From assembly GCF_014652435.1 (NCBI RefSeq), contig NZ_BMYU01000004.1, positions 186,001 through 250,000 of the forward strand: DNA of 64,000 nucleotides. The letters run 5' to 3'. Numbering within the stretch: position 1 is the first letter of the stretch; each line of letters begins with the position of its first letter. Source of the stretch: Cognatundibacterium squillarum (GTDB lineage Bacteria; Pseudomonadota; Gammaproteobacteria; Burkholderiales; Burkholderiaceae_D). The position numbers were made by a program, and so were the translations under genes. Positions 54,537 through 63,437 of the stretch are shown in pieces. The notes under the pieces were generated by a model. That model did no database searches. It was not told the DNA's origin and saw only the letters and a program-made list of their open reading frames with translations.

Positions 54537-55214
54537 TCACGCAGACTGTTGCAGGAATCGCTGCATCTGATCAGGATCAAGCAAATGCAGGTTGCCGCGC
54601 TGCGTTTGCAGCCAGCCTTTGCGTTCAAACTCTTTCAGATAACGGGAAATCACTTCGCGCGCGGTGCCCAGCTCAGCCGCCAGTTCCTGATGAGTTTTAC
54701 GGATTTCAGTCTGCCCCTCCCCTGCCAGCTGCAGCAAACGTTCTGCCAGGCGGATATCCAGCCTGCGCAGCGCTACCGACTCCACCAGCAGAATAAGCTC
54801 ACTGAGCCGCTCGCCAAACGCCTGAAACACGAACTGCCGGAACACTGCACTCAGCCCCAGCAATTCACTGAAAATTGCAGACGGCACCAGCATCAGCGAC
54901 AAAGCCGTTTCTGCGACACCTTCGGCCGGATAAGGATCAGCCGCCAGCAGGCAGGATGTGGTCAGTGCGCAGGTCTGGCCTTCACCGACGCGGTACAGCA
55001 CAATTTCACGCCCATTCTCAGCGAAACGGCGCACTGCCACCGAGCCATTCAGTACCACCACATAATGCTGGCAAAGATCGCCGGTGTGAAACAGGCTGGC
55101 ACCGGCAGGCACCTGCATCAGACGAATCTGCGCCTGCAATTGCTGCCAGCGCGGCTGATGCAGTAAATCGGGAAAACGTGACCAGAAAGCCTTCAGTTCG
55201 GGCTGATCAGACAT
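54537..55214 (-). CDS. Crp/Fnr family transcriptional regulator
   Basis: 225 residues. N-terminal cyclic-nucleotide-binding fold (PAGASLFHTGD...YVVVLNGSVAVRRF) and a C-terminal helix-turn-helix (THQELAAELGTAREVISRYLKEFERKGWL). It lacks the Fnr cysteine cluster, but has Cys in CALTTSCLL that could sense oxidants or persulfide. It pairs with a DUF2892 gene, an arrangement seen in redox or sulfur responses. Signal not determined. Confidence 0.9.
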   Translation of the reverse strand: MSDQPELKAFWSRFPDLLHQPRWQQLQAQIRLMQVPAGASLFHTGDLCQHYVVVLNGSVAVRRFAENGREIVLYRVGEGQTCALTTSCLLAADPYPAEGVAETALSLMLVPSAIFSELLGLSAVFRQFVFQAFGERLSELILLVESVALRRLDIRLAERLLQLAGEGQTEIRKTHQELAAELGTAREVISRYLKEFERKGWLQTQRGNLHLLDPDQMQRFLQQSA

Positions 55215-55287
55215 GGCAAATACCGGTGAAAAAAAGCCGATTATTTCACGGTCTGGCGGGCTGTACCAGCATGTCTCAGCGCCTTGT

Positions 55288-55375
55288 CATTATGCAGTTA
55301 TCGTCACAGGCTTTTCCGGAGGCCCACTGTTTCTGCGGACGTCCGGGAAATCCTGTGCCAAAGTCCGCAAAAATC
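55288..55375 (-). repeat. Dispersed repeat, diverged copy R5 (inverted)
   Basis: On the minus strand it runs TTTTTGCGGACTTTGGCACA ... CTGCATAATG, matching the order of landmarks in R2-R4 (TTTTGCGGATT, GGCACAG, CCCGG, CCGCAGAAA, TGCATAAT). It begins at the stop codon of the CsgG-like gene. Confidence 0.6.
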
Positions 55376-56180
55376 AGGGTTTTTGCCCTTTTACCGGCAC
55401 TGCAGGCGGCAACTCTTTCGATTGCAGCATCTGCACCTGACTGACCAGCTTGTTATGCGCATCAAGGAAGGCGGCCACGATCACTTTGGCTTCGTTGGTA
55501 TTGCTCCAGCCAGCACCCAGACCACCACCACCGGCGCCGAAGCTCAGGCCACCGACACCCAGATCCGTGGATTTGGCAGAACCGGTAGCTGCCGCGATTT
55601 GCTCAGTGGTTTCATTGTCGGTCAGCAGCAGCGAAACCTGCGCTTCTTTAAAGCTGACTTTTTCTGCAAAGGCAGTGAAATTCTTCAGGAAAGGGATCAT
55701 GCCCATAATCGCGCCGATGCCGCCACCGGCCTGCGTTTCAGAGAAAGTCAGCCCCGGCGTCATGGTGTATTGCGCTTCGTAACCCTTGCCTTTGTGGACA
55801 GTGGAATTCTGACGAATGATGCCCTGATCTTTCAGGCTTTGTTCCTGCACCACCGCCTTCAGACCGGATGCACGATCCACTACGCGGAAGCATCCGCTTT
55901 GCTGGGCCAGCAAACGGATCAGCGGCACTGGCGAGGTCGGCAGGTTATACGAACTTTGCAGCACGTAACCGTTCGGATTTTCAACCAGCGCCATGGTCGC
56001 CACCGGCGCTGTACATTTCACCAGCGCTTTATTCGCGCCGTTCGCACCGGCCGGACCTGCAGAACCGGTTACTTCCGATGAACCCTGTCCGAGCTCGGTT
56101 TTCTTTTCATTACAGGCACTGAGCGCCCCGGCCATCAACAAAATGGCCACAGGCACCAGCACAGAACGCATTGTTGTCAT
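55374..56180 (-). CDS. CsgG/HfaB-like outer-membrane lipoprotein
   Basis: 268 residues. Signal peptide with lipobox LSAC (Cys23). The domain reads like a CsgG-type fold: PLIRLLAQQSGCFRVVDRASGLKAVVQEQ, then MTPGLTFSETQ and a Gly-rich loop (VGGLSFGAGGGGLGAG), ending VAAFLDAHNKLVSQVQML. CsgG proteins form export pores for curli or holdfast components; no curli genes are next to it, so this may be a stand-alone relative with another role. The call is by pattern and of moderate confidence. Confidence 0.7.
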   Translation of the reverse strand: MTTMRSVLVPVAILLMAGALSACNEKKTELGQGSSEVTGSAGPAGANGANKALVKCTAPVATMALVENPNGYVLQSSYNLPTSPVPLIRLLAQQSGCFRVVDRASGLKAVVQEQSLKDQGIIRQNSTVHKGKGYEAQYTMTPGLTFSETQAGGGIGAIMGMIPFLKNFTAFAEKVSFKEAQVSLLLTDNETTEQIAAATGSAKSTDLGVGGLSFGAGGGGLGAGWSNTNEAKVIVAAFLDAHNKLVSQVQMLQSKELPPAVPVKGQKP

Positions 56181-56329
56181 TACTGGCCTCCGGATTAAAA
56201 CCAGTCAATGTAACCGATGCATACTGCATGATGATGGCTTTTTTGTAAAATTTGTAACAGGAAAACAAGCACCTAAGTCGTTCGCTGGTTCAGATGCTGA
56301 CTTGACGGTATTTCTGCTGATTTCCGGAT

Positions 56330-58363
56330 TTACCGCTCCCCGGCCTTCAGCACAAAATTCACCAGCAAGCGTAATTCCGTCTGCGTTTCGGGATGCAAAG
56401 GCGGCAAGCCATGATGGTCACTGTGCTCTGCAATATACATCCAGCTTTGCCGGTGTCCGCGCAAACGCAATGCAGTTTGTGACGCACGGCAATGCCAGTC
56501 CGGTGTATTGATATCCTCACCACCACATAAAAACAGTACCTTGCCATGCTGCAACTGGCCGGCCAGCATGCTGGAATACGGATTCAGCTCATCAATTACC
56601 TTGCGACTGGCTTGCTGCGCCAAAGACCCGAATTCCACTTCATTAATGATTCCGCGCTGCATTTGCATCGCCAGATAAGGTCTTTCCAGTATCGCGCCCG
56701 CAACCATATCCGGATTCCGCTGCAGCAGCCAGTAAGCAGGTATCGCTCCCGCGCTCCCGCCGCGACTGATGATCTTTCCCGGTTCCGCCATACCCTGACG
56801 GACAACTTCCTGCATACAGGCCTCAGCATCTTCAACAATGCGCGCCTTTCCAGCACCACGACCAGCATGTGCCCACTTCACGCCACCACCGCTGCCGCCA
56901 CGGGTTTGCGGATAAACCAGCCTGACATTCGCTTGCAACAAAGCACTGGTTTGCTCACCAGGAAACGGCAGATTCGGATTGCCGTACGCACCGTAGATCT
57001 CGACCAGCGTTGCCACTGGTTTCTTATCTAAACTGCGGTCCAGCACCAGACAATCAAGCAAATTACCATCCGCGGACACCGCTTTAATTATTTGTGACCG
57101 GGTTCCTGCAGGATGTTTTGTCAGTATCTGCTCGCGCCAGCCATGTTCATCAGGCATAGCAATAATGCGTTGTGCCATGGCGTCATAGTAAGAGACCATG
57201 TCAGGATGATTGCCAAAACCCACAAAAGTCGATGCTTTCTGCGCCGGTGTCAGTGCCATTTCTTTCCAGCCGCCATGACCCCAGCGCATCAGTTTTGCCG
57301 GAAAACCGGGCATCGCTTGTAAGCTAAGCTGCAATACGCCGTTGCGGGCAGTCCAGCGCTTGCTTTGTTCTGTCAGTAACAGTATTTGTTCTTTGGAACC
57401 ATCTTCGGAAATGCGCCACAGACTGGAAGGATCTTTGACCGAGCGTGGTACGTCTTCCGGATTTTGCACCTGTCCGTAAAACAAATCTTTATCCAGCGAT
57501 TCAGCACTGGCAATACCGCGAATACCGGTGTCTCTGAACCGCCATTCATTTTCCTTGTGATTTTTCGCGTCAACTTTTTCCCCGGCATATAAACGATTGG
57601 TTTTCTTCCCCGCAATCGTTAACCATACATGCCCAGGGGTACTGCCGGCATAAAAGATGAAATTTTCGTAAGCAGGCAAGGTATTCAGCGCATGTGCCCA
57701 CAGCACGCATTCATCACTGGGGGAAACGACTTTCCATAACAGACAGGGATCGGGGGCGTATGAATTTCTATCCTCATCCCGGCTGTACCAGAGCTGTCCA
57801 TCTGCGGTGAAGAAATGCTGTCCGATCCAGGCTTCACGTTGCGCAACGATACGGACGTCGCGACCTTCCCTGCGTATCAATAATAAGCGGGATGGTTTCA
57901 GATAACGCGGGTCCTCCAGTAAAACGCTGAAGTACTGCCGCTGCCTGTCTGACGAGATGAGCGATACTTCATATAAACATTGCTCACCATTAAAGAGTTG
58001 TGCCTCCTTTAACGGTAAAGCGAGACCCGCATCTTTAATAATAAAGTCGTGACAATTCCGGTATCTGTCGTTAACACGAATATCAATATCCCGGGTTGAA
58101 GCAGAGGAAAACGGATATATGGTATTTTTCCGGTCGATCAAAGATGTACTGAACTCTGCCATAACTTCGGCGGATAACGGATAACCGAATTTCGCTTCTG
58201 CCCGGCTGTTTTCACCAACACTCCAGAAAGACGACAATCCACGCAACCCGTAATCATGCATCGTTTTAAACACATACAACGGAGCGAAGTACAGCGACAG
58301 GACAATCATCAGTGCCAGCATCATCGGGAACGCAAGCAGCAACCAGCGAATTTTTTTTGTCAT
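56330..58363 (-). CDS. Prolyl oligopeptidase-like S9 serine peptidase, membrane-anchored
   Basis: The start at 58363 (MTKKIRWLLLAFP) is preferred because an uncleaved membrane anchor (about 6-30) follows at once. About 677 residues. An N-terminal seven-bladed propeller region is followed by the alpha/beta-hydrolase with the nucleophile Ser in RGGSAGA, GGSGGGVKWAHAGRG before it, and a C-terminal His in EHSDHHG. Predicted periplasmic. Enzymes of this type trim proline-containing peptides, and some act in modified-peptide pathways. It lies 71 bases after a double-glycine leader peptide gene on the same strand, so that peptide is a candidate substrate or partner. Confidence 0.88.
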   Translation of the reverse strand: MTKKIRWLLLAFPMMLALMIVLSLYFAPLYVFKTMHDYGLRGLSSFWSVGENSRAEAKFGYPLSAEVMAEFSTSLIDRKNTIYPFSSASTRDIDIRVNDRYRNCHDFIIKDAGLALPLKEAQLFNGEQCLYEVSLISSDRQRQYFSVLLEDPRYLKPSRLLLIRREGRDVRIVAQREAWIGQHFFTADGQLWYSRDEDRNSYAPDPCLLWKVVSPSDECVLWAHALNTLPAYENFIFYAGSTPGHVWLTIAGKKTNRLYAGEKVDAKNHKENEWRFRDTGIRGIASAESLDKDLFYGQVQNPEDVPRSVKDPSSLWRISEDGSKEQILLLTEQSKRWTARNGVLQLSLQAMPGFPAKLMRWGHGGWKEMALTPAQKASTFVGFGNHPDMVSYYDAMAQRIIAMPDEHGWREQILTKHPAGTRSQIIKAVSADGNLLDCLVLDRSLDKKPVATLVEIYGAYGNPNLPFPGEQTSALLQANVRLVYPQTRGGSGGGVKWAHAGRGAGKARIVEDAEACMQEVVRQGMAEPGKIISRGGSAGAIPAYWLLQRNPDMVAGAILERPYLAMQMQRGIINEVEFGSLAQQASRKVIDELNPYSSMLAGQLQHGKVLFLCGGEDINTPDWHCRASQTALRLRGHRQSWMYIAEHSDHHGLPPLHPETQTELRLLVNFVLKAGER

Positions 58364-58434
58364 ACAAAAAACAGGCTTCAGATAAATCTGCCGGCAGCTG
58401 TCGACACTACCGGCATGAAATTGCATCAGGTGTA

Positions 58435-58617
58435 TTACTTACATACGTCCTTATCATCAGGATTTTGTTTGCAGTAGGACTCTACGGTATCGCGCGGAGC
58501 CGGTGTACCTCGCGAACATCCGGACAGCAACAAGGCTGCTCCGACGACAAACCAAATAATACCGCCATTCACTTGTTCCACTTCCTGAACATTCAGTTCC
58601 TGCATCATTGCATTCAT
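58435..58617 (-). CDS. Double-glycine leader peptide with lipobox-like core
   Basis: 60 residues with an AAGGG ribosome site. Residues 5-19, MQELNVQEVEQVNGG, are a classical double-glycine leader as used by class II bacteriocins and microcins, recognised by C39 peptidase-ABC exporters. The core, after Gly19, is a hydrophobic helix ending in LLLSGC (Cys34), which also looks like a lipobox. A polar tail with Cys49 and Cys59 follows. I know of no family with this exact design. No C39 exporter is in the window. It lies just upstream of the S9 peptidase gene. Confidence 0.75.
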   Translation of the reverse strand: MNAMMQELNVQEVEQVNGGIIWFVVGAALLLSGCSRGTPAPRDTVESYCKQNPDDKDVCK

Positions 58618-58795
58618 ATTTACCCTTTCAATAGATATCCGAAGCGAAGTGCTTCAACACCGAAGGTATGCAATTTATGCAAAAACAATTAGCCTCAAAA
58701 TATTAAATATATTTCAATGTGTAATTTGTGATTTATTTCAGTTATTTCATGAGAAACCGTGCACAGTTGTATATGTCGTGTTGCAAATCAAAAAC

Positions 58796-58826
58796 AAAAA
58801 AGCGCGGAACCAGTCCGCGCTTTTTT
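58796..58826 (-). terminator. Terminator of aspS
   Basis: Stem AGCGCGGA/TCCGCGCT with flanking A6/T6 and a short loop; 36 bases after the aspS stop. Works in either direction. Confidence 0.92.
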
Positions 58827-58861
58827 GCTTACTGACCGGCCCGAACCGGTCTGACTTGGCA

Positions 58862-60667
58862 TCAACCTTTGATCGCTGGCTCAGTCGCGCGCAAACGGAT
58901 GTGCAGTTCGCGCAATTGTTTTTCATCGACGACCGACGGTGCGTGTGTCAGCAGACACTGTGCACGCTGGGTTTTCGGGAAAGCGATCACGTCACGGATC
59001 GATTCTGCACCGGTCATCATCGTCACGATACGGTCCAGACCGAAAGCCAGACCACCGTGCGGAGGCGCGCCGTATTGCAGTGCGTCCAGCAGGAAACCGA
59101 ATTTCAGACGCTGTTCGTCTGCGTCGATTTTCAGTGCGTCGAACACTTTTGCCTGTACGTCTGCACGGTGGATACGGACAGAACCACCGCCCAGTTCCCA
59201 GCCGTTCAGCACCATATCGTAGGCTTTAGCGATACATTTGCCCGGATCGGTTGCCATGTAATCTTCGTGGCCGTCTTTTGGCGATGTGAACGGATGGTGC
59301 GTCGCTGTCCAGCGATCGTTTTCATCATCGTATTCAAACATCGGGAAGTCGATAACCCACAGCGGCTTCCATGTGTCTTCGAACAGACCATTCGATTTAC
59401 CGAATTCACTGTGGCCGATTTTCACACGCAGCGCGCCGATTGCATCGTTAACGACTTTTGCTTTGTCCGCACCGAAGAAAATCAGGTCGCCGTCTTTAGC
59501 GCCGGTACGTGCCAGGATTTCTGTCAGCGCGGCATCGTGGATGTTTTTCACGATAGGCGATTGCAGACCATCGCGGCCTTTTGCGATTTCGTTCACTTTG
59601 ATGTATGCCAGACCTTTCGCGCCGTAAATACCAACGAACTGGGTGTATGCATCGATTTCGGAACGTGGCATTGCGGCACCGCCCGGTACCAGCAGACCCA
59701 CAACGCGGCCGTTTGCCATGTTGGCAGCACCGGAGAACACTTTGAACTCAACGTCTTTCATCACGTCAGTCAGTTCAGTGAACTTCAGTTTCACGCGCAT
59801 GTCCGGTTTGTCGGAACCGTACAGACCCATGGCTTCTGCAAATTCCATTACAGGGAACGGGTTTGGCAGATCGATGTCCAGCACGTTTTTGAAGACCAGG
59901 CGGATCATGCCTTCAAACATGTCACGGATTTCCTGTTCGCCCATGAACGATGTTTCGCAATCGATCTGGGTGAATTCAGGCTGACGGTCTGCGCGCAGAT
60001 CTTCGTCGCGGAAGCATTTGGTGATCTGGTAGTAACGGTCAAAGTTTGCCACCATCAGCAATTGTTTGAACAGCTGAGGCGATTGTGGCAGCGCGAAGAA
60101 TTCGCCGGCATTCACACGGGATGGCACCAGATAGTCACGTGCGCCTTCCGGAGTGGATTTGGTCAGCATCGGTGTTTCGATGTCGATAAAGCCGTTGGAA
60201 TCCAGGAATTTACGGACTTCCATTGCCACCTGATAACGCAGACGCAGGTTACGCTGCATTTGCGGGCGACGCAGATCCAGTACACGGTGTGTCAGACGGG
60301 TGGTTTCAGACAGATTATCGTCATCCAGCTGGAACGGTGGCGTTACGGATGCATTCAGCACTTCAACATGATGCGCCAGCACTTCAATTTTGCCGGATTT
60401 CAGATTGGCGTTTGTTGTACCTTCAGGACGTGTACGTACCACACCGGTGATACGCAGGCAGTATTCATTACGTACGGATTCTGCAGCGGCAAACACGTCT
60501 GCACGGTCAGGATCGCACACGACCTGTACCAGACCTTCGCGGTCACGCAGATCGATAAAAATCACACCACCGTGGTCACGGCGACGATGAACCCAGCCAC
60601 ACAGGCTGACTGTCTGACCGAGGAATTCTTCTGTTGTCAGACCACAATATTGGGTACGCATGGACAT
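58862..60667 (-). CDS. aspS: Aspartate--tRNA ligase
   Basis: Class II synthetase charging tRNA-Asp, perhaps also tRNA-Asn. 601 residues: OB-fold anticodon domain ([26 protein letters not shown]), catalytic core with motif 2 ([18 protein letters not shown]), GAD insert, and motif 3 [19 protein letters not shown] precedes the ATG. Follows the DUF502 gene. Confidence 0.98.
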   Translation of the reverse strand: MSMRTQYCGLTTEEFLGQTVSLCGWVHRRRDHGGVIFIDLRDREGLVQVVCDPDRADVFAAAESVRNEYCLRITGVVRTRPEGTTNANLKSGKIEVLAHHVEVLNASVTPPFQLDDDNLSETTRLTHRVLDLRRPQMQRNLRLRYQVAMEVRKFLDSNGFIDIETPMLTKSTPEGARDYLVPSRVNAGEFFALPQSPQLFKQLLMVANFDRYYQITKCFRDEDLRADRQPEFTQIDCETSFMGEQEIRDMFEGMIRLVFKNVLDIDLPNPFPVMEFAEAMGLYGSDKPDMRVKLKFTELTDVMKDVEFKVFSGAANMANGRVVGLLVPGGAAMPRSEIDAYTQFVGIYGAKGLAYIKVNEIAKGRDGLQSPIVKNIHDAALTEILARTGAKDGDLIFFGADKAKVVNDAIGALRVKIGHSEFGKSNGLFEDTWKPLWVIDFPMFEYDDENDRWTATHHPFTSPKDGHEDYMATDPGKCIAKAYDMVLNGWELGGGSVRIHRADVQAKVFDALKIDADEQRLKFGFLLDALQYGAPPHGGLAFGLDRIVTMMTGAESIRDVIAFPKTQRAQCLLTHAPSVVDEKQLRELHIRLRATEPAIKG

Positions 60668-60732
60668 ATCTGTTACCTGTCGTAGGAAAAATTAATCACT
60701 TTGCACACGGCAGCAAGGGCTGCCATCTGCGT

Positions 60733-61341
60733 TTATTTTTTTGGTGGTAATTGCTCGGGAGCCACCACGCCCATGGAAACGATGTATTTGAGTGCAGCAT
60801 CCACACTCATATCCAGTTCAATCGCGTCTGCTTTCGGCACCATCAGGAAGAAACCGGATGTCGGATTCGGCGTAGTTGGTACATACACACTGACATAATC
60901 GCCCTGCAAATGATTGACCACATCGCCGCCTGGTACACCGGTCAGAAAACCGATGGTCCAGGAACCCTTGCGGGGATATTCAATCAGTACGGCTTTGCGG
61001 AACGCATTTCCTGAGGAAGAGAACAAGGTGTCAGACACTTGTTTCACACTGGAATAAATCGAGTTCACGATAGGAATGCGGTTCAGCAAACCTTCCCAGA
61101 CGCGCACGACGTAGTTACCGATGAAGTTACGTGCCAGCAAACCTGTAATCAGAACGATCAGCAGGGTCAGTACAACACCGAAACCGGGAATATCATGACC
61201 GAACAGGGCTTTCGGACGCCATTGTTCCGGCAATAACAACAAAGACTGATCCAGCGTACTGATAACGGCATGCAACACCCAGAAGGTAATGGCCAGCGGC
61301 ACCAGAATCAGCAAACCGGTCAGAAAATATTTACGCAGCAT
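60733..61341 (-). CDS. DUF502 family membrane protein
   Basis: 202 residues. Two N-terminal membrane helices (about 5-28 and 55-75), then a soluble part with VKQVSDTLFSS, VLIEYPRKGSWTIGFLTG and VYVPTTPNPTSGFFLMVP, all diagnostic of DUF502. Function unknown. Between fmdB and aspS, the usual place in Burkholderiales. Confidence 0.93.
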   Translation of the reverse strand: MLRKYFLTGLLILVPLAITFWVLHAVISTLDQSLLLLPEQWRPKALFGHDIPGFGVVLTLLIVLITGLLARNFIGNYVVRVWEGLLNRIPIVNSIYSSVKQVSDTLFSSSGNAFRKAVLIEYPRKGSWTIGFLTGVPGGDVVNHLQGDYVSVYVPTTPNPTSGFFLMVPKADAIELDMSVDAALKYIVSMGVVAPEQLPPKK

Positions 61342-61395
61342 AGTCGGGCTTTCTTCGTCAGACTGACTTCAGTTGTTGTTATTGCCTGATGATGA

Positions 61396-61695
61396 TCAGG
61401 CGCTGGTGTCGGTTGCACAGCCGCCTGCAGCACAGGCCGGAGCACCGCAAGCAGGTTCAGCAGGCGCACTGGCAGTCGCCGTCGCGCCGCCGGTTGCAGA
61501 GGTACCGCCGGAACCGCCACGGAAATCCGTGACATACCAGCCATTACCCTTGAGCTGGAAACCTGCGGCCGTGATCTGTTTGCGGAATGCAGACTTCCCG
61601 CATTCCGGGCAATCTGTCAGCGGCGCATCAGAAATTTTCTGCAATACATCTTTGGCGAAGCCACATTCTTCACAACGATAAGCGTAAATTGGCAT
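61396..61695 (-). CDS. FmdB-type zinc ribbon protein
   Basis: 99 residues. A zinc ribbon at Cys8, Cys11, Cys29 and Cys32 opens the protein (MPIYAYRCEECG), followed by GFQLKGNGWYVTDF. The C-terminal tail is low in complexity with extra Cys (PACGAPACAAGGC). Proteins of this family are putative regulatory or nucleic-acid-binding factors. First gene before DUF502 and aspS. Confidence 0.93.
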   Translation of the reverse strand: MPIYAYRCEECGFAKDVLQKISDAPLTDCPECGKSAFRKQITAAGFQLKGNGWYVTDFRGGSGGTSATGGATATASAPAEPACGAPACAAGGCATDTSA

Positions 61696-61781
61696 ACTCT
61701 TGCTCTGAAAAACTGATAAAACCCTGAATTATAAAGGTTTTGGCTGAAAAATTGGGCACTCTGCTACCGGTCAGACCTTCA

Positions 61782-63206
61782 TCAGACCTTTGCCTGATGA
61801 CTGACCCATTGTGGCAGCAGCGAACCCAGCACCATGCCGCTGATACTTGCCAGCAAACCAGCCAGTTGCGGCGGCCAGAAACCTTCCGGTGCCAGCAACT
61901 CAAAACCTATCCACACCGCAACACCGCAGGCTATCGACACAATACCGCCCTGCGCAGTTGCCCGCTTCCAGTACAGGCCAAAAGCCAGTGGTACGAATGC
62001 CGCCACCAGTGTGACCTTGTACGCGTTCTCGACCATTTTGTAGATACTGGATTCGGTGTTCATGGCAAACATGGTTACAACTGCCGTAAATACAAGCACC
62101 ACAACCCGCATCATGAACAGAAACTGCTTATCACTTTGCTTAGGAAAGAAGGGTTTCAGGATATTTTCAGTAAAGGTGACCGATGGCGCGAGCAGGGTTG
62201 CACTGGCGCAGCTTTTGATCGCAGACAGCAAAGCACCGAAGAACATGACCTGCGCCAGCATCGGGACTTTGGTCATAATCAGCGTCGGCAGAATCAGCTG
62301 AGAATCTTTATCCAGCAATTCAGCGACCATGGCCGGATCAATCAGCGTCGCAGAATACGCCAGAAACATCGGGATAAATGCAAAGCCGAAGTACAGCAAA
62401 CCGCCCAGTACCGATGCACGACCGGCAATCTTTTCGTTGGCAGACGACGCCACACGCTGGAAAACGTCCTGCTGCGGAATCGAGCCCAGCATCATGGTAA
62501 TCCACGCGGCAAAGAACCAGATCATTTCCCTCGCCTCGGGCTTCGGCCAGAACTCAAACTTACCGGCATTCGCTGCATGTTCGATCACCATACCCGCACC
62601 ACCAACCATGCCGGACACTTCCCAGCCGATATAGAACATACCGACGACAATGATGATCATCTGCAGGAAGTCAGTAATCGCTACCGACCACATACCGCCC
62701 ATCAGCGTATAGACGAGCACACTGGCAGCACCGATAATCATGCCGACGTTCATTGTGATGTAGCCACCGGAAACAACGTTAAACACCAGTCCCAGCGCCT
62801 TAATCTGCGCAGCTACCCAGCCAAGATAAGAAATCACAATACAAATTGTGACCAGCACTTCCACCAGCCGCCCGTATTTGTTACGGAAGTAGTCACCGAT
62901 AGTCAGCAGATTCATGCGGTACAGCGGACGTGCAAAAAACAAACCGACCAGCACCAGGCACAACGATGAGCCGAAAGGATCTGCCACCACGCCGCGCAAG
63001 CCTTCTTTGACGAAAGTGGAAGAAATACCAAGCACTGCTTCTGATCCGAACCAGGTCGCAAACACCGTGGCTGTCACGACATACATAGGCAGGGAACGGC
63101 CTGCAACGGCAAAGTCTTTGGAGTTATTGACGTAACGCGCCGCGTATAGGCCGATGCCTACCGAGATAACCCAGTAAAGAATGACAAACCAGATAAGAGT
63201 GTTCAT
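61782..63206 (-). CDS. Sodium/solute symporter family protein
   Basis: 474 residues with about 13 membrane helices. Family features: YVNNSKDFAVAGRSLP near the N-terminus and ATWFGSEAVLGIS (sodium site region). Related to proline, pantothenate and acetate carriers; the substrate cannot be assigned. Stands alone. Confidence 0.92.
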   Translation of the reverse strand: MNTLIWFVILYWVISVGIGLYAARYVNNSKDFAVAGRSLPMYVVTATVFATWFGSEAVLGISSTFVKEGLRGVVADPFGSSLCLVLVGLFFARPLYRMNLLTIGDYFRNKYGRLVEVLVTICIVISYLGWVAAQIKALGLVFNVVSGGYITMNVGMIIGAASVLVYTLMGGMWSVAITDFLQMIIIVVGMFYIGWEVSGMVGGAGMVIEHAANAGKFEFWPKPEAREMIWFFAAWITMMLGSIPQQDVFQRVASSANEKIAGRASVLGGLLYFGFAFIPMFLAYSATLIDPAMVAELLDKDSQLILPTLIMTKVPMLAQVMFFGALLSAIKSCASATLLAPSVTFTENILKPFFPKQSDKQFLFMMRVVVLVFTAVVTMFAMNTESSIYKMVENAYKVTLVAAFVPLAFGLYWKRATAQGGIVSIACGVAVWIGFELLAPEGFWPPQLAGLLASISGMVLGSLLPQWVSHQAKV

Positions 63207-63231
63207 GAAAATGGAATATCAAAAAATCAAT

Positions 63232-63257
63232 AAAAAGCCCGCTTTTCGGTTGCGGGC
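63232..63257 (-). terminator. Rho-independent terminator downstream of the M28 peptidase
   Basis: Stem GCCCGC/GCGGGC with a 9-base loop and T-run on the minus strand. It lies 180 bases after the peptidase stop and 26 bases before the symporter gene. Confidence 0.8.
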
Positions 63258-63437
63258 ATTATAGACTGAGTTATCCGCCGGACTTCCCTGAAATTCGCGG
63301 AATTTGTCGCAGAATTGTCGTAATTAGGCCGGAATTTCTAATACTGAATGCAAAGCACTGCGTGCAGGTAACTCCGGCTGCAAAATCATTCTGAAATATC
63401 TATTCTTTTTCACAAAATTCTTGTTCAGCTTGTCTGA

